Part shown: piece by piece, positions 1-8,054 of the stretch
Position numbering within the stretch: the stretch's first letter is position 1
Layout of the letters: each line of letters begins with the position of its first letter
DNA from: Variovorax terrae
Lineage (GTDB): Bacteria; Pseudomonadota; Gammaproteobacteria; Burkholderiales; Burkholderiaceae_C
NCBI RefSeq assembly: GCF_022809125.1
Contig: NZ_JALGBI010000001.1
Coordinates: forward strand, 1 to 64,000
Reading direction: 5' to 3'
DNA length: 64,000 nt
Made by a program: the position numbers and the translations under genes
Notes under the pieces: generated by a model
What the model was told of the DNA's origin: nothing
What the model saw: only the letters and a program-made list of their open reading frames with translations
Database searches by the model: none

Positions 1-259
1 CGACGTACTCGCCGGTGGTGGTGCCGATCTGCTGGCCGATGGCGCCGCCCATGAGGCCGCCGAGCAGGGCGCCGGTGAGGGAGCCCAGGGCAAGACCGAC
101 GGGGCCGGCGAGGGCGCCGGCCGTGGCACCCATCTGGGCGCCGCGCAGGGCGCCGGCCATGCCGCTGGCGGTGCCAACGACGGTGCCCAGGGTGCCGCCG
201 GCTTTGCGGGCGAGGTCTCGGGTGGTGATCTGGGTGGAACGGCAGTGGGGACATTGCAT
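1..259 (-). CDS. Glycine-zipper protein with N-terminal CxxC knuckle, partial
   Basis: The reading frame starts at 259 and runs off the left edge of the window, so the C-terminus is missing. The first residues are MQCPHCRST, a CxxC pair like half of a zinc ribbon. They are followed by a long Gly/Ala-rich stretch with repeated GxxxG spacing (GALLGGLMGGAIGQQIG), the hallmark of glycine-zipper segments that pack in membranes. An AGGAG sits just upstream of the start. The opposite strand is also open, but its Pro/Arg-rich translation is a typical shadow of a Gly/Ala-rich gene. Small proteins of this kind are common on Burkholderiales plasmids and islands. The function is unknown. Confidence 0.6.
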   Translation of the reverse strand, partial: MQCPHCRSTQITTRDLARKAGGTLGTVVGTASGMAGALRGAQMGATAGALAGPVGLALGSLTGALLGGLMGGAIGQQIGTTTGEYV

Positions 260-740
260 GGAGAGGCTCCTGGAGTTGAAGGGGGGTGAGGGAACACGGC
301 AGGCCATGGGGCGAGCAGACGGCAAACAGCCCCTGGGCGCTTGTGGCGCACAGGGGCTGGAGGTCTGCTGGGGTGAAGGGAGAAGAAGAGAGAAAGGGCC
401 TGCCGTGGATCAGTCGGGGGGACTGCTCAAGGAAGGTATATGGGGTTGAAAGGGGATAGGAAGGGGATCGCGTTGCAGCGGCTCCAGCTCCGCGGGGGCG
501 TGTGGAGTGCAGCTGCCTCGGGGTCCTTCAATCTGAGTAGAGGTAAGTACCAGGGTGGAGGGCTTGCAGGCCGATTCATCATTCAAGCTTGATGAGCAGG
601 GCGAGGGGCACTGCGGTTTGTTGGGGGTGTGTGTGATTTCTTTGACGGCTAGAGGAGGCGGTTGAGCTGGATAGTGGATGGGTATAGTCGGCCAAGATCT
701 GTCGGCCTGGGGGTAACTCGGATGCCAGTTGAGGTGGTGG
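260..740. other. Non-coding stretch between glycine-zipper gene and IS element
   Basis: No convincing gene is seen here. It should hold the promoter of the minus-strand glycine-zipper gene, and it contains the strong hairpin listed separately. Short open frames on both strands have no recognisable protein features. Confidence 0.5.
327..359. other. Strong hairpin
   Basis: Arms CAGCCCCTGGGCGC and GCGCACAGGGGCTG pair over 14 positions with one mismatch around a TTGTG loop. There is no T-run after it on either strand, so it is not a textbook terminator. It could lie in the leader of the minus-strand glycine-zipper gene. Confidence 0.5.
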
Positions 741-1665
741 TGACCTGCCCCCGGTTTCTCCGAGACATTGATTTCTAGGAAGATGGCTCCCGCCCGAAGA
801 GAAGCCCATGAAGAAAAGTCGATTTTCAGAAGAGCAAATGATCACGATCCTGCGCGAAGAAGATCGCACGACGGTGGCCGAGGCCGCCAAGAAGCACAAG
901 GTCAGCGACGCCACCATCTATGCCTGGCGCAAACACTTCGGTCAGATGGAATCGGTCGACGTCAAGCGTCTGAAGGCCCTGGAGCTTGAGAGCAGCCGGC
1001 TAAAGAAGCTCCTTGCCGAGCGAGATCTGGGCCTCGAGATCCTCAAGGAGATCAATGCAAAAAACGGTGAGTCCTCTGGCTCGACGCGAGCAGCTGGCCT
1101 TCGTGCGTGCGCGCATCCACACGCCGTTCAAAGCCAACATGGTCTGAGCCTACGACTTCGTCTTCGACACCACGGCCAGCGGTCAGCAGATAAAGTGCCT
1201 GACGGTCGTGGACGAATACGCCCGCGAGTCTCTGGCTATCGATTTGGCTGGTGCCATTCGTTCCAGGCGGATGATCGAGGTGTTGTCGCGCCTTGTCAGC
1301 CTGCGCGGTGCGCCGCTGTTCATGCGCTCGGACAACGGGCCGGGGTTTGTCAGTCAGGTCATCCTGGAGTGGATCTCAGGCTCGGGCATTGCCACCGTGC
1401 TCAACGATCCCGGCAAGCCTTGGCAGAACGGCATCGACGAGAGCTTCAACGGTAAGTTTCGCGATGAGTGTCTGTCCATCGAGTGGTTTCGCTCGCGTCG
1501 CGAAGCCGCTGTCCTGATCGAAGCCTGGCGCAATCACTACAACGAAGTACGCCCCCACAGCAGCCTGCAATACTTGACCCCGGCGCAGTTCAAACAGGAA
1601 TTCCGCACAGAACCGCAACCCGCCGTCTTCTCGGAATAGCTGTCTCGACTAAACCGAGCAGGTCA
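741..1665 (+). mobile_element. IS3-family insertion sequence, internally deleted
   Basis: The ends are imperfect inverted repeats: left TGACCTGCCCCCGGTTTC... at 741-766, right its reverse complement at 1642-1665 (...AAACCGAGCAGGTCA), both starting TG/CA as in the IS3 family. Between them lie orfA and a mutilated orfB. The element is about 925 bp, against roughly 1.2 kb for intact relatives. No target duplication is evident: the left flank ends TGGTGG and the right begins TCGCC. This suggests an old insertion or rearranged flanks. Confidence 0.8.
808..1639 (+). pseudogene. IS3-family transposase OrfA/OrfB, deleted and interrupted
   Basis: OrfA is recognisable from 808: a helix-turn-helix protein beginning MKKSRFSEEQMITILREE, followed by a leucine-zipper-like region (LESSRLKKLLAERDLGLEIL). 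OrfB starts near 1067 in another frame with VSPLARREQLAFVRAR, then jumps directly to NMV-stop-AYDFVFD. About 100 codons of the usual N-terminal half are therefore missing, and the Trp of the VWAYDF motif has become TGA (1145-1147). The remaining rve integrase core (1208-1639) keeps RSDNGP (but GF instead of EF) and the ESFNGKFRDECLS and YNEVRPHSSL motifs. It cannot make an active transposase. Confidence 0.85.
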
Positions 1666-2823
1666 TCGCCAAAATGGGTATATCTCAATCACCGAGTGTA
1701 ATCGCCGAGAGTCTCTGCAATTTGATTTGATGTTAGGTAAGAGTCAATTGGCAGCTCTAGAGGAAATCCGAAGCGGGGGAGGGTTGATTTTCAAAATAAA
1801 CCTCTACATTCAAGCCATAGGCCCCTTGAGCTTAAAGCGCATGGACTGCGAGATATACAAGGAGGTCAACCTGATTGAGTGGGCGAAATTGCTGTCCTTA
1901 GTGGTAGTTTCTAAGTATCTGTGTGTTTCGGTATTGTTGCCCAAATTTCCCTGGAAAACCTATATAAGGATGTCGTGCAATTTTTGTGTAAGACTCAAAA
2001 CTTCATGCTACAGAGTGAATAATACGCTGTAGTTGCAGAATGCAGGCAAGCCTTGGAAATTCTCTTAGTGAGTCTAGGTGAAAACGGAAGTTCGGATGCT
2101 GTAGCAAAAAACTCATCTAAAAACACCGTACTCGAGATATACAAATCACAAGCGGATAGAAATAAATGAGTCGAGTACAAAGATCTGTGCTCATGCGGAT
2201 GGTTGACTCTCATCTGCCTCATTTGGTTCATCATCTTTCGGTTGCGAGAGATTTTCGCAGCCGTCAAAATACTGCTTTGGCGCTTGCGAGTGCGACTGGA
2301 ATTCTCTCTGCTTGGCGAATTTCAAATTTTAATGAGGAGGTTGCTTGAAAATACTCATGTATAAGAGCGGCGATCAGTTTTGCTGGTGATTAAAAATATC
2401 ACGAATAACTGATCCATATCAGTTTATTTGATCGAATGCAGGGATTGAGATATAACTAATATATATTTGATTATTTATATATAAAACTTAAATTAATCAA
2501 AAAATCCTATTGCACTTGAACACTATGCGACACTGAGTCGTCGCCAATGCAGTAAATATGGCGCTACAGATAGCGCTGCCCCACTTACCTCGAATCCAGG
2601 GAGCACAGCCCTCCAAGCGGGCAAAGCTGGCTCATAGTCAAGCAGAGTCCTGAGGACCGTCGTCGGACCTGTTTTGAACTCTCTGGCCTCTTCACCCGGC
2701 TTCAATGCCGCATCACAACCTTGGGGATGCTGTTTTGAAAACCCCCTTGCTTGACAACGGGTTTGACAATTTCGGATATGCCAAAACATCTTCGCCGCGC
2801 TGGTGGTTGGGCGTAGTTCGCCC
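1666..2823. other. AT-rich desert without supported genes
   Basis: About 1.1 kb of sequence, clearly AT-rich between roughly 1700 and 2520, sits between the IS element and the replication gene. Open frames of up to about 100 codons exist (for example 1727-2032 plus) but show no motif, no convincing ribosome site and no recognisable composition. This may be the eroded cargo or origin end of the satellite-like element. Confidence 0.5.
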
Positions 2824-3942
2824 CTAATGGCGGGGGCGGCCTCTTTGTTCGAGCTTGCGCCGATTCACCAGTCCTGAGCCAAATAGGTGCGTTCCCTTCT
2901 TCGGCATGACCTGGACAAGCTGGTTCGTTTTGCACGGGTAGCCAAGAACATATCGGCGCAGGTTGGCCCGCTTCTCAAGTTCCCAGTGGCCGATCTGTCC
3001 AAGAACCCACGTCCCACCCCAACGCTCCTTGCGGCGCATGTTAACGTTATCGAAATAACCATCACCTTGCGTAATCTTGTCCCGCCAGTATTCCCCGATT
3101 TTTGTCGCTAGCCCTTGATCGTCCTTGACGTGTGAGCCATCAAAAAAAAGTACGAGATGGAGATGGTAGCCAGCTCTCGGTGTGAACTCGATTCGCCAGA
3201 CGTAGCCTTTGAGATACCGGAACAAGTCTGGCTTGCCCTTCATATTTGCAAATAAGTGTTCGCGATCTTTCTGTACGACCTCAATAGGTACGCGAACAGC
3301 CCGTGGAACAGAGGAAACGACTCCATCAGAGAGATCAATATAACTGCATTCCCGATCTTTATTCACAAATACTTTAATTTGCTCAGGAAGAAATTTTCGT
3401 TCTTGATGGTAGAGGTCAAGCCGAATAACACAAAGCTGTGGGTAAGAGTTGAATAGCTTGAATTCCAGTTCATTAATTCGCTGAAGATTTTTATTGATCT
3501 TACTTTCCCAGCTTGCGATGGCTTTTCTGAGTTTAATTTTTACAGCTACTTCTCGCATCACTGCAACGAATTCATCAAAAATATCGGCAACAGTACTATT
3601 TTCTTTCACGGTTTCACAATAAACCAACCCAGCACAGCTCTTAATCATGTGTTGGTGGTACTGCTGGAAGAAGAAATTTAGTAGCGGATGATAGCTGTAA
3701 CCAATGGTTTGAGTTTGTGCGTAGCGATGCAGGTTATGCAGATGCTTCCCAAGCTTCGAAATCTTCTTAACCTGATTGCCAAAGCTGTTTTTGTCTGATT
3801 TGTAGAAAGTATCATTTTTGTAGATAGTCATGCGCATGAAATCCATGATGTTTTCAATCCATTTGAAGTGGCTCGCGAAAAGCCACAAACTACCATCTGC
3901 GCTATGCAGCACATAGCTGTCAAAGGTATTTAAATTGTTCAC
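2824..3942 (-). CDS. YagK/YfjJ (inovirus Gp2-type) replication protein
   Basis: This 372-residue protein starts with GTG at 3942 behind AAAGGG. The C-terminal half matches the YagK/YfjJ C-terminal family found in inovirus Gp2 and in cryptic prophages. It has IRLDLYHQER near residue 175, a His-hydrophobe-His motif (YHLHLVLFFDG, His260 and His262) typical of HUH rolling-circle initiators, and a Tyr-rich LRRYVLGYP near 330. The N-terminal half is Phe/Tyr/His-rich with no assignable domain. The gene is much richer in A and T than its surroundings, a sign of foreign origin. It is the last gene of a minus-strand cassette with DUF3987, AlpA-like and integrase genes. The likely role is initiation of element replication; the family is fairly sure, activity untested. 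Confidence 0.75.
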   Translation of the reverse strand: MNNLNTFDSYVLHSADGSLWLFASHFKWIENIMDFMRMTIYKNDTFYKSDKNSFGNQVKKISKLGKHLHNLHRYAQTQTIGYSYHPLLNFFFQQYHQHMIKSCAGLVYCETVKENSTVADIFDEFVAVMREVAVKIKLRKAIASWESKINKNLQRINELEFKLFNSYPQLCVIRLDLYHQERKFLPEQIKVFVNKDRECSYIDLSDGVVSSVPRAVRVPIEVVQKDREHLFANMKGKPDLFRYLKGYVWRIEFTPRAGYHLHLVLFFDGSHVKDDQGLATKIGEYWRDKITQGDGYFDNVNMRRKERWGGTWVLGQIGHWELEKRANLRRYVLGYPCKTNQLVQVMPKKGTHLFGSGLVNRRKLEQRGRPRH

Positions 3943-4157
3943 AAAATTACCCTTTGCTGTTGTTTTTTGAATTGGTATTTATCTCAATAAAGCCAAAATC
4001 CACCAAAAATAAAGATACGTAGCGAAAGCTTGAGAAGCCCTCGTAAATAGGTGGAAATTGGCTTCTAAGGCGGGAGTGGGTATATCTCTAGAGCTTCCTG
4101 CATCACCCGAGCACCATCGGAATCGCTGGCAACTGCTCGAAGGCAGCCGCCACCAGA

Positions 4158-5468
4158 TCAAGGGCGATAAAAACCCACGCCGGGCGGGTGCACCGAGGGC
4201 AATAGCATGGGCGGCAGCAACACCCGCGCCTCGCGTCCGTAACGAACAACGGAGACGCGTCCCTGTCCCGCCAAGACGGGCAGGGCCTGATCAAAGCGGG
4301 CCTTGGTCAGGCCCAGATTGACCGCGCTGAAGCGCAGCACCCTGAGTGGCCAATTCGCCTCCAGCAAAGGGTTCGCCATTGCGCGAAGCGCTTGCTCGAT
4401 CTTGTTGGCGTCGTCCTCAGCCCGCGTCCGTTTGGGAGGCTCGTAGGTCAGATGCTGGAACGCGAGAACGCTCCAGCGACCGAGCCAGTCGGCGGTCTGC
4501 ACCGTTTCGAGGGAGGCTTCGCCCTCGGGACCCTGCTCAAACACGTGCAACGTTCCGGCCAGCCGCAACAGGCGCTCCACATGACGGGAGCCGTACTCGG
4601 CATGCGGATGCCATTCGCCGCGAGGAGCGCAGAGGGCTCGAACATCGCGATCGACCGTATCGAGAAACTTCAGGGCATCGGGCGTCAGGCCGATACAAGG
4701 CAGCGCTTTCCTTTTTGCGCGTATGTTGCGCACCGTGATCGTCAGCAAATCGGTGATGCGCGCCCCATACCGTGCTGAAACGTGGTTGTGCGTCCGTGAG
4801 TGCGGTGCTAGCCTGTGCTCAGGCAAGTCGCCCGTGGCTGCGACCAAGAAGCGGTTCACAAGGCCAACCCCGCCCCTGCTTGCTCCCAATAACACACGAT
4901 GAGCATCAAAAATCGCGGGTTGCTCCATGAGCAACATCACGAGTCTGTGTCCCGTGAGGGCCATGCGGCCCGTGGAAATCCGCGCGTTGCGGAGTGTGGT
5001 GCCGTCGAGCAGCTTGGCCAAGGTGGGGGATTCCCGCAGCAGGCGTTTGAGCTGCCCGGCCTCGTCGGTGAACAATCCCGCCATCGGCCACGCCTGGAGC
5101 GCAAGCAAGATGGCCTCGCGCGTTGCGTCTTCCAACAGAAGGCCGGGGTGCGTCTCCAGAGGCTCGGCTGCGAAGCCCTCGAGGAACCGCTCAACCGGCT
5201 CAATCAGGGTTCGAAAGACGCGAGTTTTGCCAGCCCCTGAAGGTGCTACCAACAGGAAGTTTGCCCCCAGAGGCATGGTCTTGCCGTCGGGCCAGGCGAT
5301 GTCCGCGCAGCCCTGCGTTGCCAGCGCAGCGAATGCAAGAAGCTGTGGGCCAATGATCGACGAAGAAACGCCGCTCACGCCAAGTTCGTTTGCAAGCTGG
5401 CCAAGGGTGGCAGGAAGAGCGTGAGAGGGAAACGGGGGGAGAAAGGGCATGAAAGGTGCCATGGTCAT
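4158..5468 (-). CDS. DUF3987/YfjI-type P-loop ATPase of a mobile element
   Basis: This 436-residue protein carries a Walker A loop APSGAGKT (residues 75-82) and an acidic Walker-B-like LFTDE near 135, followed by a conserved DGTTLRNARIS stretch. The pattern fits DUF3987 proteins, which accompany primase/helicase functions in prophages and integrative elements. Its start overlaps the stop of the AlpA-like gene by ATGA, so the two are translationally coupled. Role is inferred: DNA-unwinding or replication helper of the element. No primase zinc finger or TOPRIM motif is visible, so it is probably not a complete replicase alone. Confidence 0.75.
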   Translation of the reverse strand: MTMAPFMPFLPPFPSHALPATLGQLANELGVSGVSSSIIGPQLLAFAALATQGCADIAWPDGKTMPLGANFLLVAPSGAGKTRVFRTLIEPVERFLEGFAAEPLETHPGLLLEDATREAILLALQAWPMAGLFTDEAGQLKRLLRESPTLAKLLDGTTLRNARISTGRMALTGHRLVMLLMEQPAIFDAHRVLLGASRGGVGLVNRFLVAATGDLPEHRLAPHSRTHNHVSARYGARITDLLTITVRNIRAKRKALPCIGLTPDALKFLDTVDRDVRALCAPRGEWHPHAEYGSRHVERLLRLAGTLHVFEQGPEGEASLETVQTADWLGRWSVLAFQHLTYEPPKRTRAEDDANKIEQALRAMANPLLEANWPLRVLRFSAVNLGLTKARFDQALPVLAGQGRVSVVRYGREARVLLPPMLLPSVHPPGVGFYRP

Positions 5469-5689
5469 TTGCCCTCCTTTTGCTTGTCGTTGACGAGCGC
5501 GGCGATGGCGTCGTCAGGCCAAAGCAAGCGTTTGTTGGGGTGCCGAAGTGGACGAGCGCCGTGGTGGGAACCGGTCGTGCAGTGACGCTTGCGCACGGAT
5601 TGCGGTTGAACAAGGAAACTGGCGGCGAACTCTTCCGTGGTCAAGCGGTAGGGATCGGGCGAGCACTGCTGAGGCGGATGGATGGTCAT
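5465..5689 (-). CDS. AlpA-like small DNA-binding regulator
   Basis: A 74-residue protein starting at MTIHPPQQ, chosen because GGAG lies a few bases upstream; the frame is open further but without a ribosome site. The region TTEEFAASFLVQPQSVRKRH followed by PNKRLLWPDDAIAAL has the layout of MerR-like winged-helix domains in AlpA/excisionase proteins: helix-turn-helix, then a strand and terminal helix. AlpA proteins switch on integrase or excision of P4-like elements. It overlaps the DUF3987 gene by four bases. Confidence 0.65.
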   Translation of the reverse strand: MTIHPPQQCSPDPYRLTTEEFAASFLVQPQSVRKRHCTTGSHHGARPLRHPNKRLLWPDDAIAALVNDKQKEGK

Positions 5690-5886
5690 GGAAACTCCAA
5701 ATTTTGAGCGTGTCGTGCGCCTTGTTGGAGCCGGGGCTAGGTCACCCCCTTGAAGGAATTTCTGGCTCCGCGTCAAGACGTGGAGTCAGTATTGATTGCG
5801 GTTCGGAAGTTTCCCAGAGAAGGGGGGGCATAGGGTTCTATGATCCCTAAATTCTCGACGCGACTGCCCCTTTTGTAATCCTTGAT

Positions 5887-6702
5887 CTACGCTGTTTTCG
5901 CACGACGCGCCTGCTCTTGAGCTGTGCGCTTTTCCTTCTTTTGGGGATCAATGAACTTTTGCAAGGCCTTGAAGCTATAGTTCTTCCAGCCCGTATCCCC
6001 AAGCTGTTGCAAATGTTCTCGCTCTGACCATCGCAGGCGAGAGTACGCGGGTTTACCATCGGATTGCTTTCTTTGGGCTAGCTTTTTCAGCATGTCATAG
6101 ACCTCATACGGATCAAGAGGTCGCCTGGACTCTCTCTGGGCAATCCTGATCTCGTTCTCAATCAGGCAGACTCTCCCTGTGGAGCCCTTTCGGCTAACTC
6201 TGTCCGTACGACTCCGATCTTCATCCCGCTTCTCCAGTTCTTGCGCTCGCTCAACCAGCAAGATAGGAGCGGGGACCAAGGCGGCATCTTTTTTTGGCTC
6301 TTTAAAAAGACCGAGGAAATAGTCAAGCCAAGATGGTGATAGCGACTTAGGTTGGGAGGTATAGTATTCGTCGCACCAGATCACGAAACCCAAAGGTGTG
6401 CTTTCGGTGGGCGCTATTTCTGCTCCGTCGATGGAGTCCACCGTGTGGTCCTCGATCCATCGTTCCACCACGTCGCGTGCCTGGCGTAGCTGGTGAGGCG
6501 AAGCGGGCAAGTTCGGGTTCTTGAGTTGGCGCCCCGTTTTAGGGACTTTTCGGTGATTCGCGCTGGGAAGAATGCCGCTGACCAACATGGCACCCATTGG
6601 TATCGTCCACTGCTGGCGCCAGAAGAATTTCATGATCGTTTCATTGATCCGAGAGTACTCTTGTACTACTTTGTCTGCGGTGTGTTGAGTTTCCGTGCTC
6701 AT
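5887..6702 (-). CDS. Hypothetical protein of satellite-like element
   Basis: A soluble, charged 271-residue protein with no domain I recognise. It has an aromatic N-terminal part (KFFWRQQWTIPMGAMLVSGI), a central CLIENEIRIAQRESRRPLDPYEVYDMLKKLA segment and a Lys/Arg-rich C-terminal tail (KKEKRTAQEQARRAKTA) that could bind nucleic acid. Its ATG overlaps the TGA of the upstream integrase remnant, so the two were once an operon. Nothing in the sequence reveals its function. Confidence 0.65.
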   Translation of the reverse strand: MSTETQHTADKVVQEYSRINETIMKFFWRQQWTIPMGAMLVSGILPSANHRKVPKTGRQLKNPNLPASPHQLRQARDVVERWIEDHTVDSIDGAEIAPTESTPLGFVIWCDEYYTSQPKSLSPSWLDYFLGLFKEPKKDAALVPAPILLVERAQELEKRDEDRSRTDRVSRKGSTGRVCLIENEIRIAQRESRRPLDPYEVYDMLKKLAQRKQSDGKPAYSRLRWSEREHLQQLGDTGWKNYSFKALQKFIDPQKKEKRTAQEQARRAKTA

Positions 6703-7048
6703 TGGCGCTCCGATGTTTGCAAGCGATTTTCTATCTCGGCCTGCTCCAGCAACCTGGCCTCAATCTGGTCATGCCACTTGTGAAGCAGATCCAGGGGTCT
6801 GCGAAGGTAATGTTTTTCGGCAATGGCCGACGGTTTGCATCCTTGAATCTGGGCAGCCACGCCGACCGGAACTTCACACTACTCCGACAAGGTGTTGAAC
6901 GCGCGGCGCAAGCCATGCAGGGTAACGTGAAGCAAGTCAGCTGCCTTCAGGGCTTTCACATGGGCAATGCGAGGTTCTGAGATTTTCCATCGGCAAAGGT
7001 CAGACTTGGGAGGACCCACGATGGCGGTTTCCACTGAATGTCGCGCCT
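6699..7048 (-). pseudogene. Tyrosine recombinase (integrase), C-terminal remnant
   Basis: Reading the minus strand in two frames recovers an integrase C-terminus. The segment PSWVLPSLTFADGK is in one frame; ISEPRIAHVKALKAAD, then LHVTLHGLRRAFNTLSE, then a TAG stop, then VPVGVAAQIQGCKPSAIAEKHYLRRPLDLLHKWHDQIEARL follow in another. The catalytic HxxR box (HGLRR) and the nucleophile Tyr (EKHY) survive. The usual second His (GHK) is Cys (GCK), there is one frameshift near 6970 and an in-frame stop, and the N-terminal half is absent. It ends overlapping the start of the next gene. The element can no longer move by this enzyme. Confidence 0.85.
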
Positions 7049-7274
7049 GACAACCACGATCTCACGCCGTGCTGAAACCAAACATTGAACAAGATTTTGA
7101 TCGATCAGCGCTATGAGGCGGTAGAAGTTCTTTCTATGTATTTTTCGGCTAGCGTCTGCGGAAAGACTTTTACATTCGGCCTCGTCGCGCAAGGTCTCTC
7201 TTGGGGATCGTAGATCGCATTGTCAAGTCCTCTCCATATCGAAAAACTCAACATTGAATCCATTCTCTAGCAGT

Positions 7275-7316
7275 TTTGCCCTGCTGCATCTCGACTTTGA
7301 GATGCAGCAGGGCAAA
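7275..7316. repeat. Perfect 18 bp inverted repeat
   Basis: Arms TTTGCCCTGCTGCATCTC (7275-7292) and its exact reverse complement (7299-7316) flank a six-base GACTTT loop. It forms a very stable hairpin in RNA and a cruciform-prone site in DNA. Its position at the upstream end of the broken integrase makes a terminator or an old recombination site possible; there is no long T-run. Confidence 0.7.
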
Positions 7317-7824
7317 GACTGTCTCGCTCTTCAGGTCGTCTCTGATGTGACCTTTCAGAACTCGCTGACCAAACGGCGTCAATCGATCGAGAGTCTCGAC
7401 GATTTCTCCTGCGAAGTACATGGCGGAAAACTCACGAAGGTCAAAATCGTTTCGACGAAGGTGATTGGTCTGTGCATGGTGCCGATGCGCGCTACGCGCT
7501 TGTTCATCTCCAGCTACGCGTGCTTGCAGCACGCTGTGGCGCTCGCCGCGTGGCCGTGGGTTCGTCGCCCCTCTGGCTGTTGGCCGGGTTTCCGTCTTTC
7601 CCCTCCTTCATCGCTGATCTCGTGACCGTAGCTGTCGGTGCTTGGCCGTCAAGGCGCGCAGGGCCGTGTCCTCGCCGGAGGTTGCGGGCGGCCCCAATCC
7701 CCCGCGCTTGGTGCCTTGACGGCTAGTTCTCGCCAGCCCGGCCTTTTATGGGCGATGAACTCAGGAAAGACGGCGGAAACGGCAACCAGCCCAGGTCACT
7801 GCGCCGAATTCACCGAAGCCAATA

Positions 7825-7849
7825 CCGGACTCCGAATCTTGGAGTCCGG
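7825..7849. other. Leader hairpin
   Basis: CCGGACTCC and GGAGTCCGG pair perfectly around a GAATCTT loop, about 110 bases upstream of the ORF at 7959. A second, longer-range perfect pairing exists between GCCGTCAAGGC (7645-7655) and GCCTTGACGGC (7713-7723). Together they suggest a folded leader RNA. Confidence 0.45.
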
Positions 7850-7958
7850 CTGGTGTGGGAACCACAGGAGAGCCGCGCGTGCAGATGCCGACACCTTGAA
7901 GCACTCCCCCTTTTCATCTCTTCATTCAACGTCCCGGTACGGGGTAGGAGATTTCAAT

Positions 7959-8054
7959 ATGAACACCGCTACCCTTCACGAAACCACTGCCATCGCCGCT
8001 GCTGCTCATGCTTCATGTACATGTCTTTCAACGTGTCACACGGCCGCGGGATAA
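7959..8054 (+). pseudogene. Start of a truncated plus-strand gene
   Basis: A clean ribosome site (GTAGGAG) precedes ATG at 7959. The first residues read MNTATLHETTAIAAAAHAS, after which the frame degenerates into Cys/Thr/Ser residues and stops at 8054. It runs head-on into the stop end of the binding-protein gene at 8028. The most economical reading is that a mobile-element gene was cut here when the catabolic block was joined. Its identity cannot be told from what remains. Confidence 0.4.

Larger units (their letters stand above)
7049..7958. other. Region without a convincing gene; eroded element end
   Basis: This 0.9 kb stretch contains several inverted repeats and mutually overlapping short frames, none of which I can identify. 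A minus frame at 7248-7532 reads coherently in its middle (DLREFSAMYFAGEIVETLDRL) and may be a fragment of an older gene. The part from about 7640 to 7958 resembles a structured 5' leader in front of the short ORF at 7959. Confidence 0.45.

Noticed and set aside
1727..2032. A 101-codon open frame in the AT-rich desert
   Set aside because: No ribosome site, no recognisable composition or motif, and expected by chance in AT-rich sequence.
7254..7625. A 123-codon plus frame with the 18 bp inverted repeat in it
   Set aside because: The opposite frame is equally open through the palindrome and neither shows a known domain; listed only as a region note.
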